In this document: positions 46,138 to 57,603 of the stretch, one piece after another | Position numbering within the stretch: position 1 is the first letter of the stretch | Layout: every line of letters begins with the position of its first letter | Assembly: GCA_036971615.1 (NCBI GenBank) | Contig: JAYKKR010000014.1 | Span: 62,001-126,000, forward strand | DNA length: 64,000 nt | Reading direction: 5' to 3' | Origin: Amyloporia xantha | Taxonomy: Eukaryota; Basidiomycota; Agaricomycetes; Polyporales; Adustoporiaceae | Position numbers and translations under genes: made by a program | Notes under the pieces: model-generated | What the model was told of the DNA's origin: nothing | What the model saw: only the letters and a program-made list of their open reading frames with translations | Databases searched by the model: none

Positions 46138-47443
46138 TCAGCGCGAAAGCCCCAGCTGGCCGCCACTCTCGCGGATATACTCCTCGATTGACTCCCACTT
46201 CCACTTTTGCTGGCCAGGGTTCACCAGCTCGTTGTCATTCTCGGAGAAGTCCATCTTGCCCTCTCCCATGACGATTCTAGAAAACGGTGAAACGGAAAAC
46301 GGATGATACATCCCAGCGAGTCAGAAACACGCTGAGCAGAAGCGAAGTGAGCCTTACCGGATATGCGCGAGTGAGAACGGTGGAGGGTTTGTGAGCTGCT
46401 TTTCTCGCGTAGCGGCCTTGAAGGACTCCAGGTCTTCCGACTTGAGCACGATCTCGTGTCGCGGCTCTACGCCCAGCTCAGTCCGCACACGCTGGACGAT
46501 GTCCCACACTTCTTTGAAACTGACGCTGTTGCCGGTGATGCGGACGTGGTCCGGGACTTGAGGAGCAGAGTCCGGGGAAAGAGCAAGCAAGGAGAGCTCC
46601 GCTACGGCCCGTCCGATATCGGCTTTCGATGTCACTGCGAGCCTTTGATCGGGGGAGCCGACGGAGGTATAGGTCAAATTGGTGGTGTCGAAGCCGACTG
46701 GTGAGGAAGATCAATGTTTTAGTGAAATTGGTGCGGCAACTTAGAAGTAACGTACACCAAGGCTGTCAATGTCATTCAGCGTGCGTTGAGAACTTCAAGC
46801 ATGAAATTAGAATTCAAACGTACCGTCAAGAGGGCTTCGACAAAGAGGCCGATGCTTACGGCAATTATCTTGACTTTGCCTCCAGCGAGCTCCCGGGCTT
46901 TGCGGAGATGCTGCGCCTTCGCCTGCCACACGAGATCGTTCCATCCAGGGAAGTCGTGAAATCGCACATCACTGTTGGCCTTTGTATGAGAAACGAAGAC
47001 AAACGAGGATAGTGATAAAAATCCCTGCACTTACGCCCCAAACTCGGATGGGAAGTAGACCTTCACACCACTCCTCAGGGCTCCTTCAAAGAGAGCATCG
47101 TAGTATTCCACCGGGATATCACCAACGACGTTCACGACGATGTCCACGCCTTCAAATGCCTTTGCAAACGACGAAACGAGATCTGTCGCGTCGAGCTGAC
47201 GAAGCTCGGCACCTTGTTCGGCGAGCAGACGCGCGCCAGCGGATGAAGAGTCGCGCACGACAGCGATAGTGCGGAAAAAAGGGTGGTAGTGAGTGAGAAA
47301 AACGTTGGTTACGTCCTTTCCTAAAGTGACGAAGCAAGAATTTAGAGGGTCAATAAATGCTATGCGAGGATAGAAGAACGCTAACCAAGATCACCAGTCG
47401 CACCAACGAGGGCGACGACGTATTGAGTGATTTGAGTAGACAT
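46138..47443 (-). CDS. NmrA / isoflavone-reductase-like NAD(P)-binding protein, copy 2
   Basis: Paralogue of 38741-40036. ATG 47443 gives MSTQITQYVVALVGATGDLG (the last Gly is completed across intron 1) and then KDVTNVFLTHYHPFFRTIAV. Other blocks are RDSSSAGARLLAEQGAELRQ, DIVVNVVGDIPVEYYDALFE, GVKVYFPSEFGA, FHDFPGWNDLVWQAKAQHLR and NLTYTSVGSPDQRLAV. It ends with MGEGKMDFSENDNELVNPGQ and a C-terminus GGQLGLSR (stop 46138-46140). The exon pattern matches copy 1. The G-A-T-G dinucleotide motif is intact. A TATATATA box lies about 45 bp upstream. Tandem-type duplication and nearby relics show that this family is expanding and decaying at the locus. The substrate is unknown. Confidence 0.85.
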
Positions 47444-47487
47444 GACGAGGTGCGTGCGTTGGGCTGGATAGGTCGTTCCATGGCAGC

Positions 47488-47500
47488 AGTTTATATATAT
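47488..47500 (-). promoter_or_regulatory. TATA box of NmrA-like copy 2
   Basis: The sequence gtttatatatatc lies about 45-57 bp upstream of the ATG at 47443, comparable to copy 1. Confidence 0.55.
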
Positions 47501-48117
47501 CTGACACCCTGCCGTAGTGAGGTGATAACGATTACCGCTCATTATCAAGCACAGGGTTCAGTTTTGACGAATGGATCAATGATTAAAACTTGGATTGCCG
47601 CTTGTGCAGATCCAGGAATGCGGACATAACGACTAAAAATTCTGATGGTGGACTTCAGGGCTTCTAGACGTCTGTAGAGCTGCGCCACTCGCCACTAGGT
47701 AAAGTCAGCTTGAAACCTGAAAAAAAATTAGAGGATAGGAGGATAGACTTACGCATGATTTTTAGTCACTCTGGCACTCCTGTGTCCAACCACCAGTAAG
47801 GTATTCCTTCCCAGAGAACCTGCAAGTGCCAAGGGAGACTTCAACCTAGAACATTGATCAACTGCCCACAATGCACATCGTATGTCACAAGCGCTGTATT
47901 ACACAGCAATGATCAACGTTTAGAAGCCTCTCAGTCTTGCTTACAGATCGCCGCAGCGCACTACTTGCTTACACAGCAAGCAAGGGAGAAACACGGACGC
48001 GCTGCAACGCAAGGCGAGACACTGAATCTAGGGCCCGTGACTAGTGACATCCTGGAAACTGTACAACACATGCATCAATCCAATTCAGCCTAGCAAATAC
48101 AACTGCAAGTTCCGCGC
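47501..48117. other. Intergenic, no gene seen
   Basis: This lies between the NmrA-like promoter and the 3' end of the Ubp6 gene. No supported coding unit was found. Confidence 0.5.
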
Positions 48118-50593
48118 TCATGCGAGGGGCTTCGTCTTGTACAACAACACATACGCCGAGGAGTCCTCCCCGCCCCCATCGAGCGTCGACAGCTTCTCCT
48201 TCGGGAAGATCGACACCTTATCGTCGTCGAACTTGTACCAGTCCTCGTCATCTTGCACATCCGCCGCCGCGGTCGAAGACGACGCACCACCCGCAGGCTG
48301 GATCGCACTCTTCTTGACGAAGCCCATGTAGTGGCCTGCATCTGCAGCGGCACCCTTGTGCGTCACAATCGCTGATACGATCATTGAGACTTGAGATGCA
48401 GAAATGATACCACAGATTGTACGAACCTATCAGCTCGTACTGTCCAGTGACGCTGCATCCCACATCCGCCGTGAGGTCGGGGTGCACGAGCGTGTCCAGC
48501 TCCTTCCGCTCCCGTGCTCTGTAGACAGATTCGTCATCCAGGTCCGTCTCCATTTCTACATCTGGCCCCGCCGTCCCTTCGACCGTGCTCTCCCTGGCTG
48601 GATCAGCTAAGAGGTTCATCGCGTCAGTACAGACATTCACTTGTTGCAGACTCATGTGGACTCAACATACCGGCTGCCCTAGTGGCGTCCTCGCGGCGTT
48701 TCGCGGTACGTTTGCGAACCGTCCGGCGCTCTGCCCTATCCGCCTCAATCGTCTTCAGCTTCGTTGACAAAGGTGCCATCTTCTCCTTCAACTCGTCTGT
48801 TACGAGCTCAAGGGCGTCGAAGTCAGTGGGGAACTTCACTCTGCGCTGCAGAGGTAAAAGTCATTAAAATGATATATCAATATGAGAACAATGACTGCCT
48901 ACCATGATCTTCGCTTTCCGCCCGATATCCCTCCTCCATGCGAAACGCACCATATGCACAGTCAAATACGACGGCAGGCGGGACAACCGCGCGGTGGAGG
49001 TGTACATCGCGTCCCTGCCCAGTAAGGGCGACGACTTCTCGATCTTCTGGTCCAGAGCCTATAGTAGGGCACGTTCAGACAGGCAAGACAACACAAGGGA
49101 CATTACATACATCTTTGATTCCCTGAAGCATGAAATTCGTCGAGATCGAGATGTTACACTCGATCTTCAACACTTTCTCAAAGGAGACGGTCGGAGGCTC
49201 TTCTGGTGCTTCATCGCATTTCAACCTTCGAGGAATGTTAGTAATGCGGGGAAGCGGATTGCTGATAATACTCACTCGCGTCGCATCTCACCCGTCATGT
49301 ATTGGTCTACGAACTTCCTCGAGGCTGAGGCATCAGACGAAGGTCCTGGAATTCCAGGGACGTCCTTCAAGGCGTTCGTCATTTGTATCCAACACTCTTC
49401 CGCATCTATAAGCAGCCAGTCAACGTTCAGCCGACTGTTCAAAGCAGTATGAAGCTACGAACCTTGCTGGGCATACGAGGTGAACAGCCCGCCCGTTCCC
49501 TTCGCGTTTCGGCTCTGCTCCGCAAATTGTGGAAAGGCTGCGCGCAGTGAATTCAAGAATCCACTAGGGACGACAGGCTCGGTAGTCTGGGACATGCGAC
49601 CGTATAGATCGTTCAGTGCGGACGGCAACCCCGAAGGTGCACCTCTGCAAAAATGTCAAGTACGAAGTGAGACTATGACAGACAAAAGACCATAGATGGC
49701 CACCTACTGTTGCAATGCGGTCTGCAGTTCTGGAATAGCGCGCATGGCTTGTAGCGTAGCATTCATATAGCATGTGTTTCCGAGATTCCTCAGGCCAACG
49801 GGCAACGAGAGCTGGGCACCACACGGTCAGTCAATAGAAAATGTGCGCGATAGATGCCAAGCAGGACGACAATATGCATGACTATTCATGCAAAGCCGCA
49901 TACAAGGAGGCCGCAAAGAGATTTGAAACTTACTGCCTGTGCGAGGGATGTGTCATCCATGTCTGCGACCCACCACATCAGTACTCCTTGCAGCGCCAAT
50001 ACTGTACGCAGAATTCCGACTAACCTTCCATGAAGACTATAGGTTTTTCTGGAGGTTTTGGCAGTTCGCCAGCTGCTCCGATGACCATGAACGTCTGGCC
50101 CTGTAGCGATAAATAATAGAATGAGTTTAACATGTCGACACTTCAACAGGACCCTTGCAGTGCCGCAATATTCTAGGTCAAATGATGTGCACGGCGAGCG
50201 CGTTCAGAGCTCATCCTGTGCATAACCCGCGCTGACAATGGAGCAATGCGCTTCTAGTGCTTCGGAGATACTAGTGGGTGGTGGCATTGGCGGGATAAAA
50301 TTATTGTAGTGCACGCAAGAGTCTCTGCTTTTAGCACTTCATACTGACCTCTTTGGGACCAACTTTCTTCCAATCAGTGTCGTCCTAAACATAATGAGAC
50401 CGTGATTTCTAAAATTGCAAGCACTATTGCACACCTTCAAGACGCCGCCTTTGATCATGACCTTCATTCGGTCGGGTGGCACACCAGTAACTTGGTAGAC
50501 GGCCTCCTTGAAGACCGTCGCGGGATGATCGGGATCGAGCTGGACATCGTGTACCTTGCCAGCATGCTTGACTTTGACTGCGAGAGGAGCCAT
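48118..50593 (-). CDS. UBP6: Ubiquitin carboxyl-terminal hydrolase, Ubp6/USP14 type
   Basis: This encodes the proteasome-associated deubiquitinase that trims ubiquitin chains from substrates docked on the 26S lid. ATG 50593 opens a ubiquitin-like domain (LAVKVKHAGKVHDVQLDPDH, then DRMKVMIKGGVLK, DDTDWKKVGPKE and GQTFMVIGAAGELPKPPEKP). The catalytic cysteine box is GLRNLGNTCYMNATLQAMRA. Downstream come FLNSLRAAFPQFAEQSRN, DAEECWIQMTNALKDVPG, SISTNFMLQGIKD and LPSYLTVHMVRFAWRRDIG. The histidine box is THKGAAADAGHYMGFVKKS, followed by WYKFDDDKVSIFPKEKL and the end YVLLYKTKPLA. At least ten short introns interrupt it. Both active-site boxes are intact and the order is diagnostic. Confidence 0.95.
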
Positions 50594-50940
50594 CAAGACG
50601 CGATCCAGACGAGATGGAGTAGGTGAAAGTCAAGCCTGGAGAGAAACTTGAAGGCGTCTCTGAATTTCTCCAATGCAGTACGCGCGTTCAGTCACGCGTC
50701 GGTATTCACGTGATTTGAGGTCCACGAGGAGACTGCGAAGACCAAGTGCGTGGACGGAGACCAGGAGTCCGGGCTAGGCACAATGACGTCGCGCCTGGGT
50801 TTGACTGCGGCGCTGTGCACGGGACACGTACTCTCGTCGGGCCACGGTCACAAAGTGGCCTTGCCTTTATACCACGACTTTCAACCGCCTTACGACCACT
50901 CCCTTTCATATCTCCATCTCCCAGCAATATTGGAGTCAAG

Positions 50941-51864
50941 ATGACCATCTAGTATGTCCTGCACGTTGTTCACCCATGAGATGAGGTTGGCCTGACCAGA
51001 ATGCACACTCGTAGCTATACATTGACCTTCATGCTCCTCATCGCCGAGGTCGTGACCTTCGGGATCATCGTCCTGCCCCTCCCACACGGCGTCCGGAAGC
51101 GTTTCTTCCGCTTCCTTTCAGAGAGCCCGCTTGTGGCGAAGGTCGCCTATGGAATCAAGATAGCATTCATGTGCGCGTCCACCTTTCCTCCGCGTGCTGG
51201 CGCCACACCCTGACTACAAATTGCCTTCACAGATTTGTGGGCATATTATTCATGGATGCTCTTCAGCGCATGTGGCGCGTGACCGCCGAGGTGGACGCGG
51301 CAAAAAGCAGCGGGCAAGGCATGCAAGACGTCCGGTCAGAGACAAATTTCGCGGCTCGTAAATTCTAGTGAGCATAGATCATGTGGACGCGCCAGTAATA
51401 CCCTGGATATTGACAAAATATTCTCATCAGCGCACAACGTAACACGTACCTGACCGGATCCTGCATGTTCCTTTCTATCGTCCTCACCCGCACCTTCTAC
51501 ATCCTTCTCGACCTCATCCACACGCAGGAGGAATACGCCAAGCTGAAGCAAGAGGTACGTTTTCTGTCATGAACCCAGGCCGGTACTGAGCAATTCACAC
51601 AGGTTGCCAAGTCGTCGCGCGGCCAGATCACCTCCCAGGACCAGGCAAAGCAGATCGACGATCTCAAGAAGAAGCTCGCCGCCACTGAGGAGAAAGTGCG
51701 CGACTATGGTATGTCTTTCGCACGAGGGGGTTTCGGACATGTCTGATCGCTCTTTCGTAGATATCGTGAAGAAGCAGGCCGAACAAAACGCGAAGGAGTA
51801 CGACAGACTCGCGACCGAATTCAACGCGCAGAACGGCAACGCGTCGAACAAGAAGTCCGACTGA
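50941..51864 (+). CDS. Bap31/Yet3-type ER membrane protein
   Basis: The exons 50941-50951, 51015-51170, 51233-51367, 51431-51554, 51603-51708 and 51761-51864 give 211 residues. The first exon is 11 nt and starts MTIY. Membrane segments follow: TLTFMLLIAEVVTFGIIVLP, GIKIAFIFVGILFMDALQRM and TGSCMFLSIVLTRTFYILLD. The C-terminus is a cytosolic coiled coil (QAKQIDDLKKKLAATEEKVR, KKQAEQNAKEYDRLATEF) and ends KKSD, a dilysine-like ER retrieval signal (K-K-x-x). This is the B-cell-receptor-associated protein 31/Yet family of ER cargo chaperones. The divergent Ubp6 gene starts 347 bp away, so the two share an upstream region (50594-50940). Confidence 0.93.
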
Positions 51865-53305
51865 GCGACATTGTTGCCCAATGCTCACTCTCAATGTGAA
51901 TCGGGCTGAATTTAAATTGATATCGCTCATGGTGGAGAGTCCTTGCCATTTCTTGTGTACTTTATCACGTCCTGTGCGAAATAATATGCTCATTCTCAAT
52001 CGAACGTACTCAGCTGAGGCGAGATCGCTGTCTAAATGCTGTGCTGTCAATAAAGGTCAATCTATCACCGCAGCCTGAGGTGAGGTGCGGAGATGATGCG
52101 GCCACGTGATCGCGCCTACTTGTGGTCGCGTCACAGACGGTCGAGAAGTGTCGGCCTACTCACCAGCCCACAGCCGCCAGCTAAACGCTATATGCATAGC
52201 AGTACTGAGAACAGACGAGATCACGCCTACTTGGAGAACCACTACCTCTTTGAGCCATTCGTAACACAAGGTAAGAACGACAATGTCAGACCGCACAAAC
52301 GTGTGTATTCTATTTCAGCCATGCCATCCTACATGGTATAGTTCTCTTTATCTACAATACACTGTACTGACTATCTCGAATGTAAACAAGTAGTCGCGAA
52401 ATTGTGAAAGAACGGGGTACGCAAATTCAATTTCGAAGTTATACGTCTACAGAATCAGATTCGATCGTATTAGCATACACCTGTACCAGGAATGCCATAC
52501 ATATCGAGCTGTGACACGTCTCCTTCAGATGAGTCCCGGATTACTTTTCCAACAGAAAAGTAATCTCGAGACGCATCAATGGGAGCCGGTCCTCTTGATA
52601 TACTTACGCGGACCTCCTGTGACATGATAATGTGAGCAGACCAGGTTAGCGATGGCGCGCGTTAATTCTGACGAGACTACCTCAGAAGCCTATATGGCTA
52701 CATCTGCATACCGCACTTGGTTGTGAGGAAGACTTTGGAGTCGTAAGCAGGTCACTTTACAAAACTCGCACCCGGCTTGGCTCAGAAATATGTGGCGAGA
52801 AGAGCGACCCCATGGGTGGACGGCCTCCACCGTGTTTCTGCTCTACTCACCGTCCTCAATCGAACAGAAAGAAGCAGCAGTCGTCGCAAAGTGAGCACAC
52901 CGGGTCAGGTGCTGGTAGAGCAGTAGGCAGGCAGACGGTGGGAGGACTGGTGGTATGTCAACGGCATTCTTTCCGACTTATATGCTATTATCACCTCGCA
53001 GGCGATACATTATTCATAAGCACCGGCACAGGCTGGATCAACGTGACTCAGCGCGGGATCAGAACGCGCCACGATCAATGTCGCCTCAATGTCCGTCATA
53101 ACGACAGGCGCGATTCAAGATGCAGACGCTGACAGGTCGAGCCCGGGTTTCTAAGGCGTTACGGATTCATAAAATCTATTATTAGGGGTATAACAATAAC
53201 AATAGAGTAAGAAAACATCAATACGATGGACTACAAGTACAATGGGCGATGTGTCGGGATAGGTTCCGGGAAAACAATACATTATACTTTCACAAGGCGC
53301 TATAT
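51865..53305. other. Intergenic region of 1.4 kb
   Basis: This is the 3' region of two converging genes. A few open frames (52093-52341, 52812-53132) lack support. A short perfect inverted repeat lies at 52539-52565. Confidence 0.5.
52539..52565. repeat. 11-bp perfect inverted repeat with 5-base loop
   Basis: The arms gattacttttc and gaaaagtaatc flank caaca. The arms are A/T-rich and no T-run follows directly, so its role is open. Confidence 0.7.
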
Positions 53306-55951
53306 TCATGCCACAGACTCAGCCCCAACCTCCTCCCATTCGGAGCCGTCCACCGCGTCGTCGTGACTGACAACCTCCATCTCTTCCGTAGAGGGCGAAA
53401 GCTGTGCGGCATGGCGAGTAACCTCTAAAGGCTGAGACGAGAGCAGAAAGGCACCGCCCTCCTCAAATGAGGAACTGGTGTCGGAATGCGTCTCGGGCTT
53501 GGTATCTTCATGAACATCGGCAACGATAAGCTTCACTTCGTCATGCACGGGAGGCACTGACAGAACCTCCGTACCCACAGCCGGAGCGACGAAGGCGCTA
53601 TTGTCCCGGACAGCGACAATCACCTCCGGATGGTTATGGGCGTCCGCAGCTGGTCCGGACACCGGAAGGGCACCGCTATTCTCGGGATCGACCGCTGCGT
53701 TGGTGGGAGCTGTAACGCTGGGTTCCAACACGGAAGGCGGTGATGACCGCACTGCTTCGACGTCTGCCTCCGCTCTACCGTCAGAATTCGCAGTCAGAAT
53801 CGCCTGGTCAGCTCTGCTGCCGGAAGATGGCGCAGGCGAATCGGCCGAGAGCAGCGCCTCAGACCCGGGAGAAGGCTCCTGTGCCGTGAGGATTGTGGTC
53901 GAGGTGGTAACGTACTGATCTGACGACGGTGGGGAAAGAATGGCAGGCTCAGCAGAATCAGGCAACGGCGAAGTGTCTTCGACAGATGCAGCGTGTGATG
54001 GGGCAGGCAACGATGAGGAAACGGTGATTGGGCCAGCATTGACTTGAGCGGGTTCCGACAAGGCAGAGACGGACCCATCAAGCGCGCCCGACGAAGACGG
54101 GATCTGCTGATCTGGCGCGGGTGACGACGACTTGGCAGCGTGATCATGGACAGACACAGATTGCGATCCTTCCTGGGCGGCGTGAGTAGACGGAGCCGCA
54201 GTGAGCTGGGCATCGCGCTCGATGCCCTTGGCGTTGTCCCTCTCACGACTCTCCTCCACCCGCCTTTCAACCTCTCGCAGTGCCCTCTCAACCTCCTGCA
54301 CTACCTCCTTCCTCCGTCCACGGATCTCAATATCGCCACGGCTGTCGACGGCGTCAAGGCGTGTCAAAAGCCCGTTCAGCGAGTGTTCATACGCATGCAC
54401 CACGGTGTTGTTCGCAGTGTACATCAATCCGTTCTGCGTTCCGAGCTCCTTGGACGGATTCGAACCGGAGGCAGAGGGTGATGCAGGGGGCGAGAAGTCG
54501 AGGCGACTAGGGAAGACGAAAGAGGCTTCGAGGGCACGCAGGGTGTCCTCGATTTCCTTGATGGCGCTAAGAGATTCTTTGCGGTCTCGGCGAGAGCGAT
54601 GGAATGAAAGGACCTTCGCTGCAGTAGCGGGAGAGACGACGGGTCTACGATGCAGCTTTGGGCCATCTGCAGATTCAGATGATGCTACTGGAGCATCCGC
54701 CGTAGAACTGACTGAGGTTGCACCTGTCTCGGTCTGATTCGGTAGACGAAATAATGAGCGTCCCTTGAAGAAAGTCTCACGGTTCGATGGGAGACTTACC
54801 CTCGCTCCATGACTTGAGGAAACGTCCTCGGCCAAAGTGGTCTCTTTTCCTTTGCCCTTGAGGTCGGTAGTGGACGGGTTAGATATCGGTGTTGTCGCTT
54901 CCTCGTCTGCCATCTCCCTATCATGCGTGCCAAAGATCTTCGAGAACAGGCCGTGCAGAGACTCTTTCACTTCAGGATCCGTCTCTTTGTCCAAGCGCTG
55001 CTGTAACAAATCTCTCAATGAAAACCTCTTTGCGGTGGAAGTGCTAGGATGGGGGTTGGACGAGGATGATGTGGGAATAGGCGTAGCAATAAAAGCAGGA
55101 CGCTCTAAAGGAGCTCCAGGGGTCTCCCTAGCCTTCCCTTTACGCTTTATATCGACAGGAGTGGACGATGATCCTTGTAATTGAGGCCCGAACATTGAGA
55201 AAAGGTTTTCCACCATGTTACGGACATCGAGGTCTGTCTCCCTGTACCGGTCCCGAAGACGGTCCTGGATCGACGCAATCGCAGACGATGTTGGCTGGGC
55301 AGTGTGCCTACATCCGACACCCGCTGATGCTGATGGTCGCCCATAAGCTCGGTTGGTCTGGAGAATTGGCCAGTATATGAGTGACAAGCTCTCTTTGCCA
55401 CCAACCTTATGAATACGTACCATATGCAGACCATCCTGCGATCCCGCAAGGTTGGGTTGATGAACAGAGAAACCAAGCGCGGACAAAGCCGATATCAGCT
55501 GTTGCTCGTTCGCTCTGTGAGTGCGGTCTGCGGCAGCTCGCTCACGAGCCTGTGCAAGAGAAAACGCGTATTCTCCCTGTTGTCGAGCGAGCGCAGCCCT
55601 ACGCTGCTGCTCTCTGAGAATATAGAGCTCTTGCGGCGACGGATAGGACGAGGGTCGGAAATAAGGGAATGAACTGTCGTTGGAAGACGAAGGTAATTGC
55701 TGGTAGAACGCCTCCAAGGCTACCTGACGGCGTTGTTCCTCGAGCTGATGCAGGTCTTGCAACACCTGACGGCGACGGAGCTCTTGGTTCTGCCTCATGA
55801 TGGCTTCCGCACGAGCATGGGCGACAGCATAATCTAAGGCGGCTTGGCCCACAAAAGCATCCAGATAACTGGGTTCGGTCGGAATTGGGTTGACTGAAGG
55901 GTAGCCGTAATAGCCAGAGTGAAGAGCGGATGCAGGGGTTAAGGCAAACAT
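53306..55951 (-). CDS. BAG-domain protein, 881 aa, single exon
   Basis: Continuous frame from ATG 55951 (MFALTPASALHSGYYGYPSV) to a stop at 53306. The frame is open further upstream to 56248, but a TATAAAAG box at about 56045 places the start here. The N-terminal quarter is glutamine/arginine-rich and helical (RQNQELRRRQVLQDLHQLEE). In the middle, KVLSFHRSRRDRKESLSAIK through LRALEASFVFPSRLDF and HAYEHSLNGLLTRLDAVDSR to VVQEVERALREVERRVEESR has the three-helix pattern of a BAG domain, which binds the Hsp70 ATPase domain and promotes nucleotide exchange. The C-terminal 300 residues are Ser/Pro/Ala-rich and disordered. A short module occurs twice (RLRDRYRETDLDVRNMVENL and LLQQRLDKETDPEVKESLHG, each followed by F-S-x-x-F-G-like ends). 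The lack of introns is unusual next to its neighbours. Confidence 0.82.
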   Translation of the reverse strand: MFALTPASALHSGYYGYPSVNPIPTEPSYLDAFVGQAALDYAVAHARAEAIMRQNQELRRRQVLQDLHQLEEQRRQVALEAFYQQLPSSSNDSSFPYFRPSSYPSPQELYILREQQRRAALARQQGEYAFSLAQARERAAADRTHRANEQQLISALSALGFSVHQPNLAGSQDGLHMVRIHKVGGKESLSLIYWPILQTNRAYGRPSASAGVGCRHTAQPTSSAIASIQDRLRDRYRETDLDVRNMVENLFSMFGPQLQGSSSTPVDIKRKGKARETPGAPLERPAFIATPIPTSSSSNPHPSTSTAKRFSLRDLLQQRLDKETDPEVKESLHGLFSKIFGTHDREMADEEATTPISNPSTTDLKGKGKETTLAEDVSSSHGARVSLPSNRETFFKGRSLFRLPNQTETGATSVSSTADAPVASSESADGPKLHRRPVVSPATAAKVLSFHRSRRDRKESLSAIKEIEDTLRALEASFVFPSRLDFSPPASPSASGSNPSKELGTQNGLMYTANNTVVHAYEHSLNGLLTRLDAVDSRGDIEIRGRRKEVVQEVERALREVERRVEESRERDNAKGIERDAQLTAAPSTHAAQEGSQSVSVHDHAAKSSSPAPDQQIPSSSGALDGSVSALSEPAQVNAGPITVSSSLPAPSHAASVEDTSPLPDSAEPAILSPPSSDQYVTTSTTILTAQEPSPGSEALLSADSPAPSSGSRADQAILTANSDGRAEADVEAVRSSPPSVLEPSVTAPTNAAVDPENSGALPVSGPAADAHNHPEVIVAVRDNSAFVAPAVGTEVLSVPPVHDEVKLIVADVHEDTKPETHSDTSSSFEEGGAFLLSSQPLEVTRHAAQLSPSTEEMEVVSHDDAVDGSEWEEVGAESVA

Positions 55952-56044
55952 GTTCAATAAATGAAGCAGGGGTCGTGGTGCAATGTGTGACGAGGTTATG
56001 GTGGTTGGATAGAATGAGGGATGGTAGGATGGGGCAGAAGGGGA

Positions 56045-56055
56045 AGCTTTTATAG
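56045..56055 (-). promoter_or_regulatory. TATA box of the BAG gene
   Basis: The sequence agcttttatag on the plus strand gives CTATAAAAGC in gene sense, about 95 bp upstream of ATG 55951. Confidence 0.55.
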
Positions 56056-56709
56056 ATATCCAAATGGATGATTCGTCAGCCAAAGGGCGACGCGTCCGCC
56101 AGGACTGCTGCGGGGACGCGTCGCCCTGCAGGAGTGATCGCGTACCGTCGGGGAGTCGCGCGCACCTTGCAGAATGTTCTCGACGTCGGCCTGTCCGAAA
56201 ACAGAAAGTGGAGGAGGCGCTCGAAATAACGAGAATCTGCGAGAACATGCATCACGTGATTGATAGACGTACCTTGCTCTCCCAAAATCTTAATCCGCCT
56301 TCAGTCCAGAGACGAAGGGCAAGAGATGGTGACAATGATACATTTGTTTGAAACTCTATGTTTGGTAGCAGATATCAATCAAATTAGATGCGAACATCAA
56401 TATGTGGGGCACACAGTAAAACCAGGAGACGGTACTGAGCCCCGTGGCTGAATTAATGCCTCCGCCGCACTTCTGCAGGCAACGAATCAGTCTTCCCCGC
56501 ATTAGTAACTCCAGCGCCCACAGCATAAGGACGTAGAGCAGTTGTCGGGGTAAGATGAGGAAAGAGCACACTGATCATGCGCAGTCGCAGTCCAAAAAGA
56601 GTGTCGTATAAATGCAGAGTACACAAATGTATGATGCCACGAGAATACACTGTCACCACCCCTGAAAGAACAATGATGTATTCAGTAAACTGCGCATATA
56701 GGAAGTCGA
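56056..56709. other. Intergenic between BAG and deaminase genes
   Basis: Upstream region of the BAG gene and 3' flank of the deaminase gene. Short hydrophobic frames at 56356-56659 on the minus strand are unsupported. Confidence 0.45.
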
Positions 56710-57603
56710 TTAACCCACCAATCCAGCAAAGAGTCTAAAATCGGCATGAGTCTCGTACATAATGTTACCTTGGGCACTGTTCACTTTGACCACGTCAAAT
56801 TTGCCTTCTTCACCGTTCCAATGAAATATCCGCTTTACACCCGCCCACCTGCACCATTCCAGACAGCGCCAGCATGGGCTAGCGCTCCCCATCCCATTTT
56901 TCGTGAATCGCGCAACGTATATATCTGCGCCGTTCACCCTGGGATCCCGCCGCCGGGCGTGCCATCTTTTGTCGCCCCCACTACCCGGCTCCGGAGCAGA
57001 CGACCGGGAGCTCTCGCTGTCGCTGCTCTCACCGCTGCTGCTGCTCCCACTAATTCCGGGACTGCGAGCCGCACCCTGACGACGCCCCTGTTGCGAGCTC
57101 GAACGATGCCCTGCGGGACGTTTGCTCTTGCTCTTGGATGAGCGATGATGCTGAGGCTGCGCTTCCGCCTGACCCTGAAAGCCACCATTCAGGGCCGGCG
57201 CTCCCTTTTGGGATCTGCTGGCCTTTTGTTCGATGTTCTGGTGGTGTCCCTCGTGTTGTCTGTGGAACCCGCCGTTCCATGCCTTGAACCTGCTTCTTGA
57301 AGGACGGTGACATGCCAGTAAGATTGAAGATCGCGTGCATCTCCGCATGCATCGACACCGGCTAGCAGGTGTACCAAGAAAGGTGAATATGTTGCAAGGA
57401 AGTGCGGGTCATTGCGATCGTGCAATTACCTTACGATGCCCCTGCGTCCGTACCTCGGAACCATCATAGTGCGGTCTATGATGGTTGTATCCCGAAGAGA
57501 TGATTTTTCCTCCTTTGACCATCACGGCGCCCAAAGTAAAACACATCGGACTCTTCGAGGCTGCCTCCGCACACTGCGACAAGTAAAACTGCGTCTTGTT
57601 CAT
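56710..57603 (-). CDS. CMP/dCMP-type zinc deaminase-like protein with inserted disordered linker
   Basis: Three exons on the minus strand: 57430-57603, 57290-57361 and 56710-57222, giving 252 residues with both junctions in phase. ATG 57603 gives MNKTQFYLSQCAEAASKSPM, then LGAVMVKGGKIISSGYNHHR. Exon 2 carries the zinc/proton-shuttle motif as MHAEMHAIFNLTG (H-A-E). Exon 3 carries the second zinc site ASPCWRCLEWCRWAGVKRIF (P-C-x-x-C). These motifs define the cytidine-deaminase fold. Between them lies a Ser/Gln/Arg-rich linker of about 100 residues with SGSSSSGESSDSESSRSS, unlike bacterial and animal enzymes. The substrate (free nucleotide, RNA or other) is not evident. A longer start at 57666 is possible. 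Confidence 0.82.

Noticed and set aside
52093..53132. Frames in the 1.4-kb intergenic region
   Set aside because: No domain, no consistent splice sites, and composition like the surrounding non-coding DNA.
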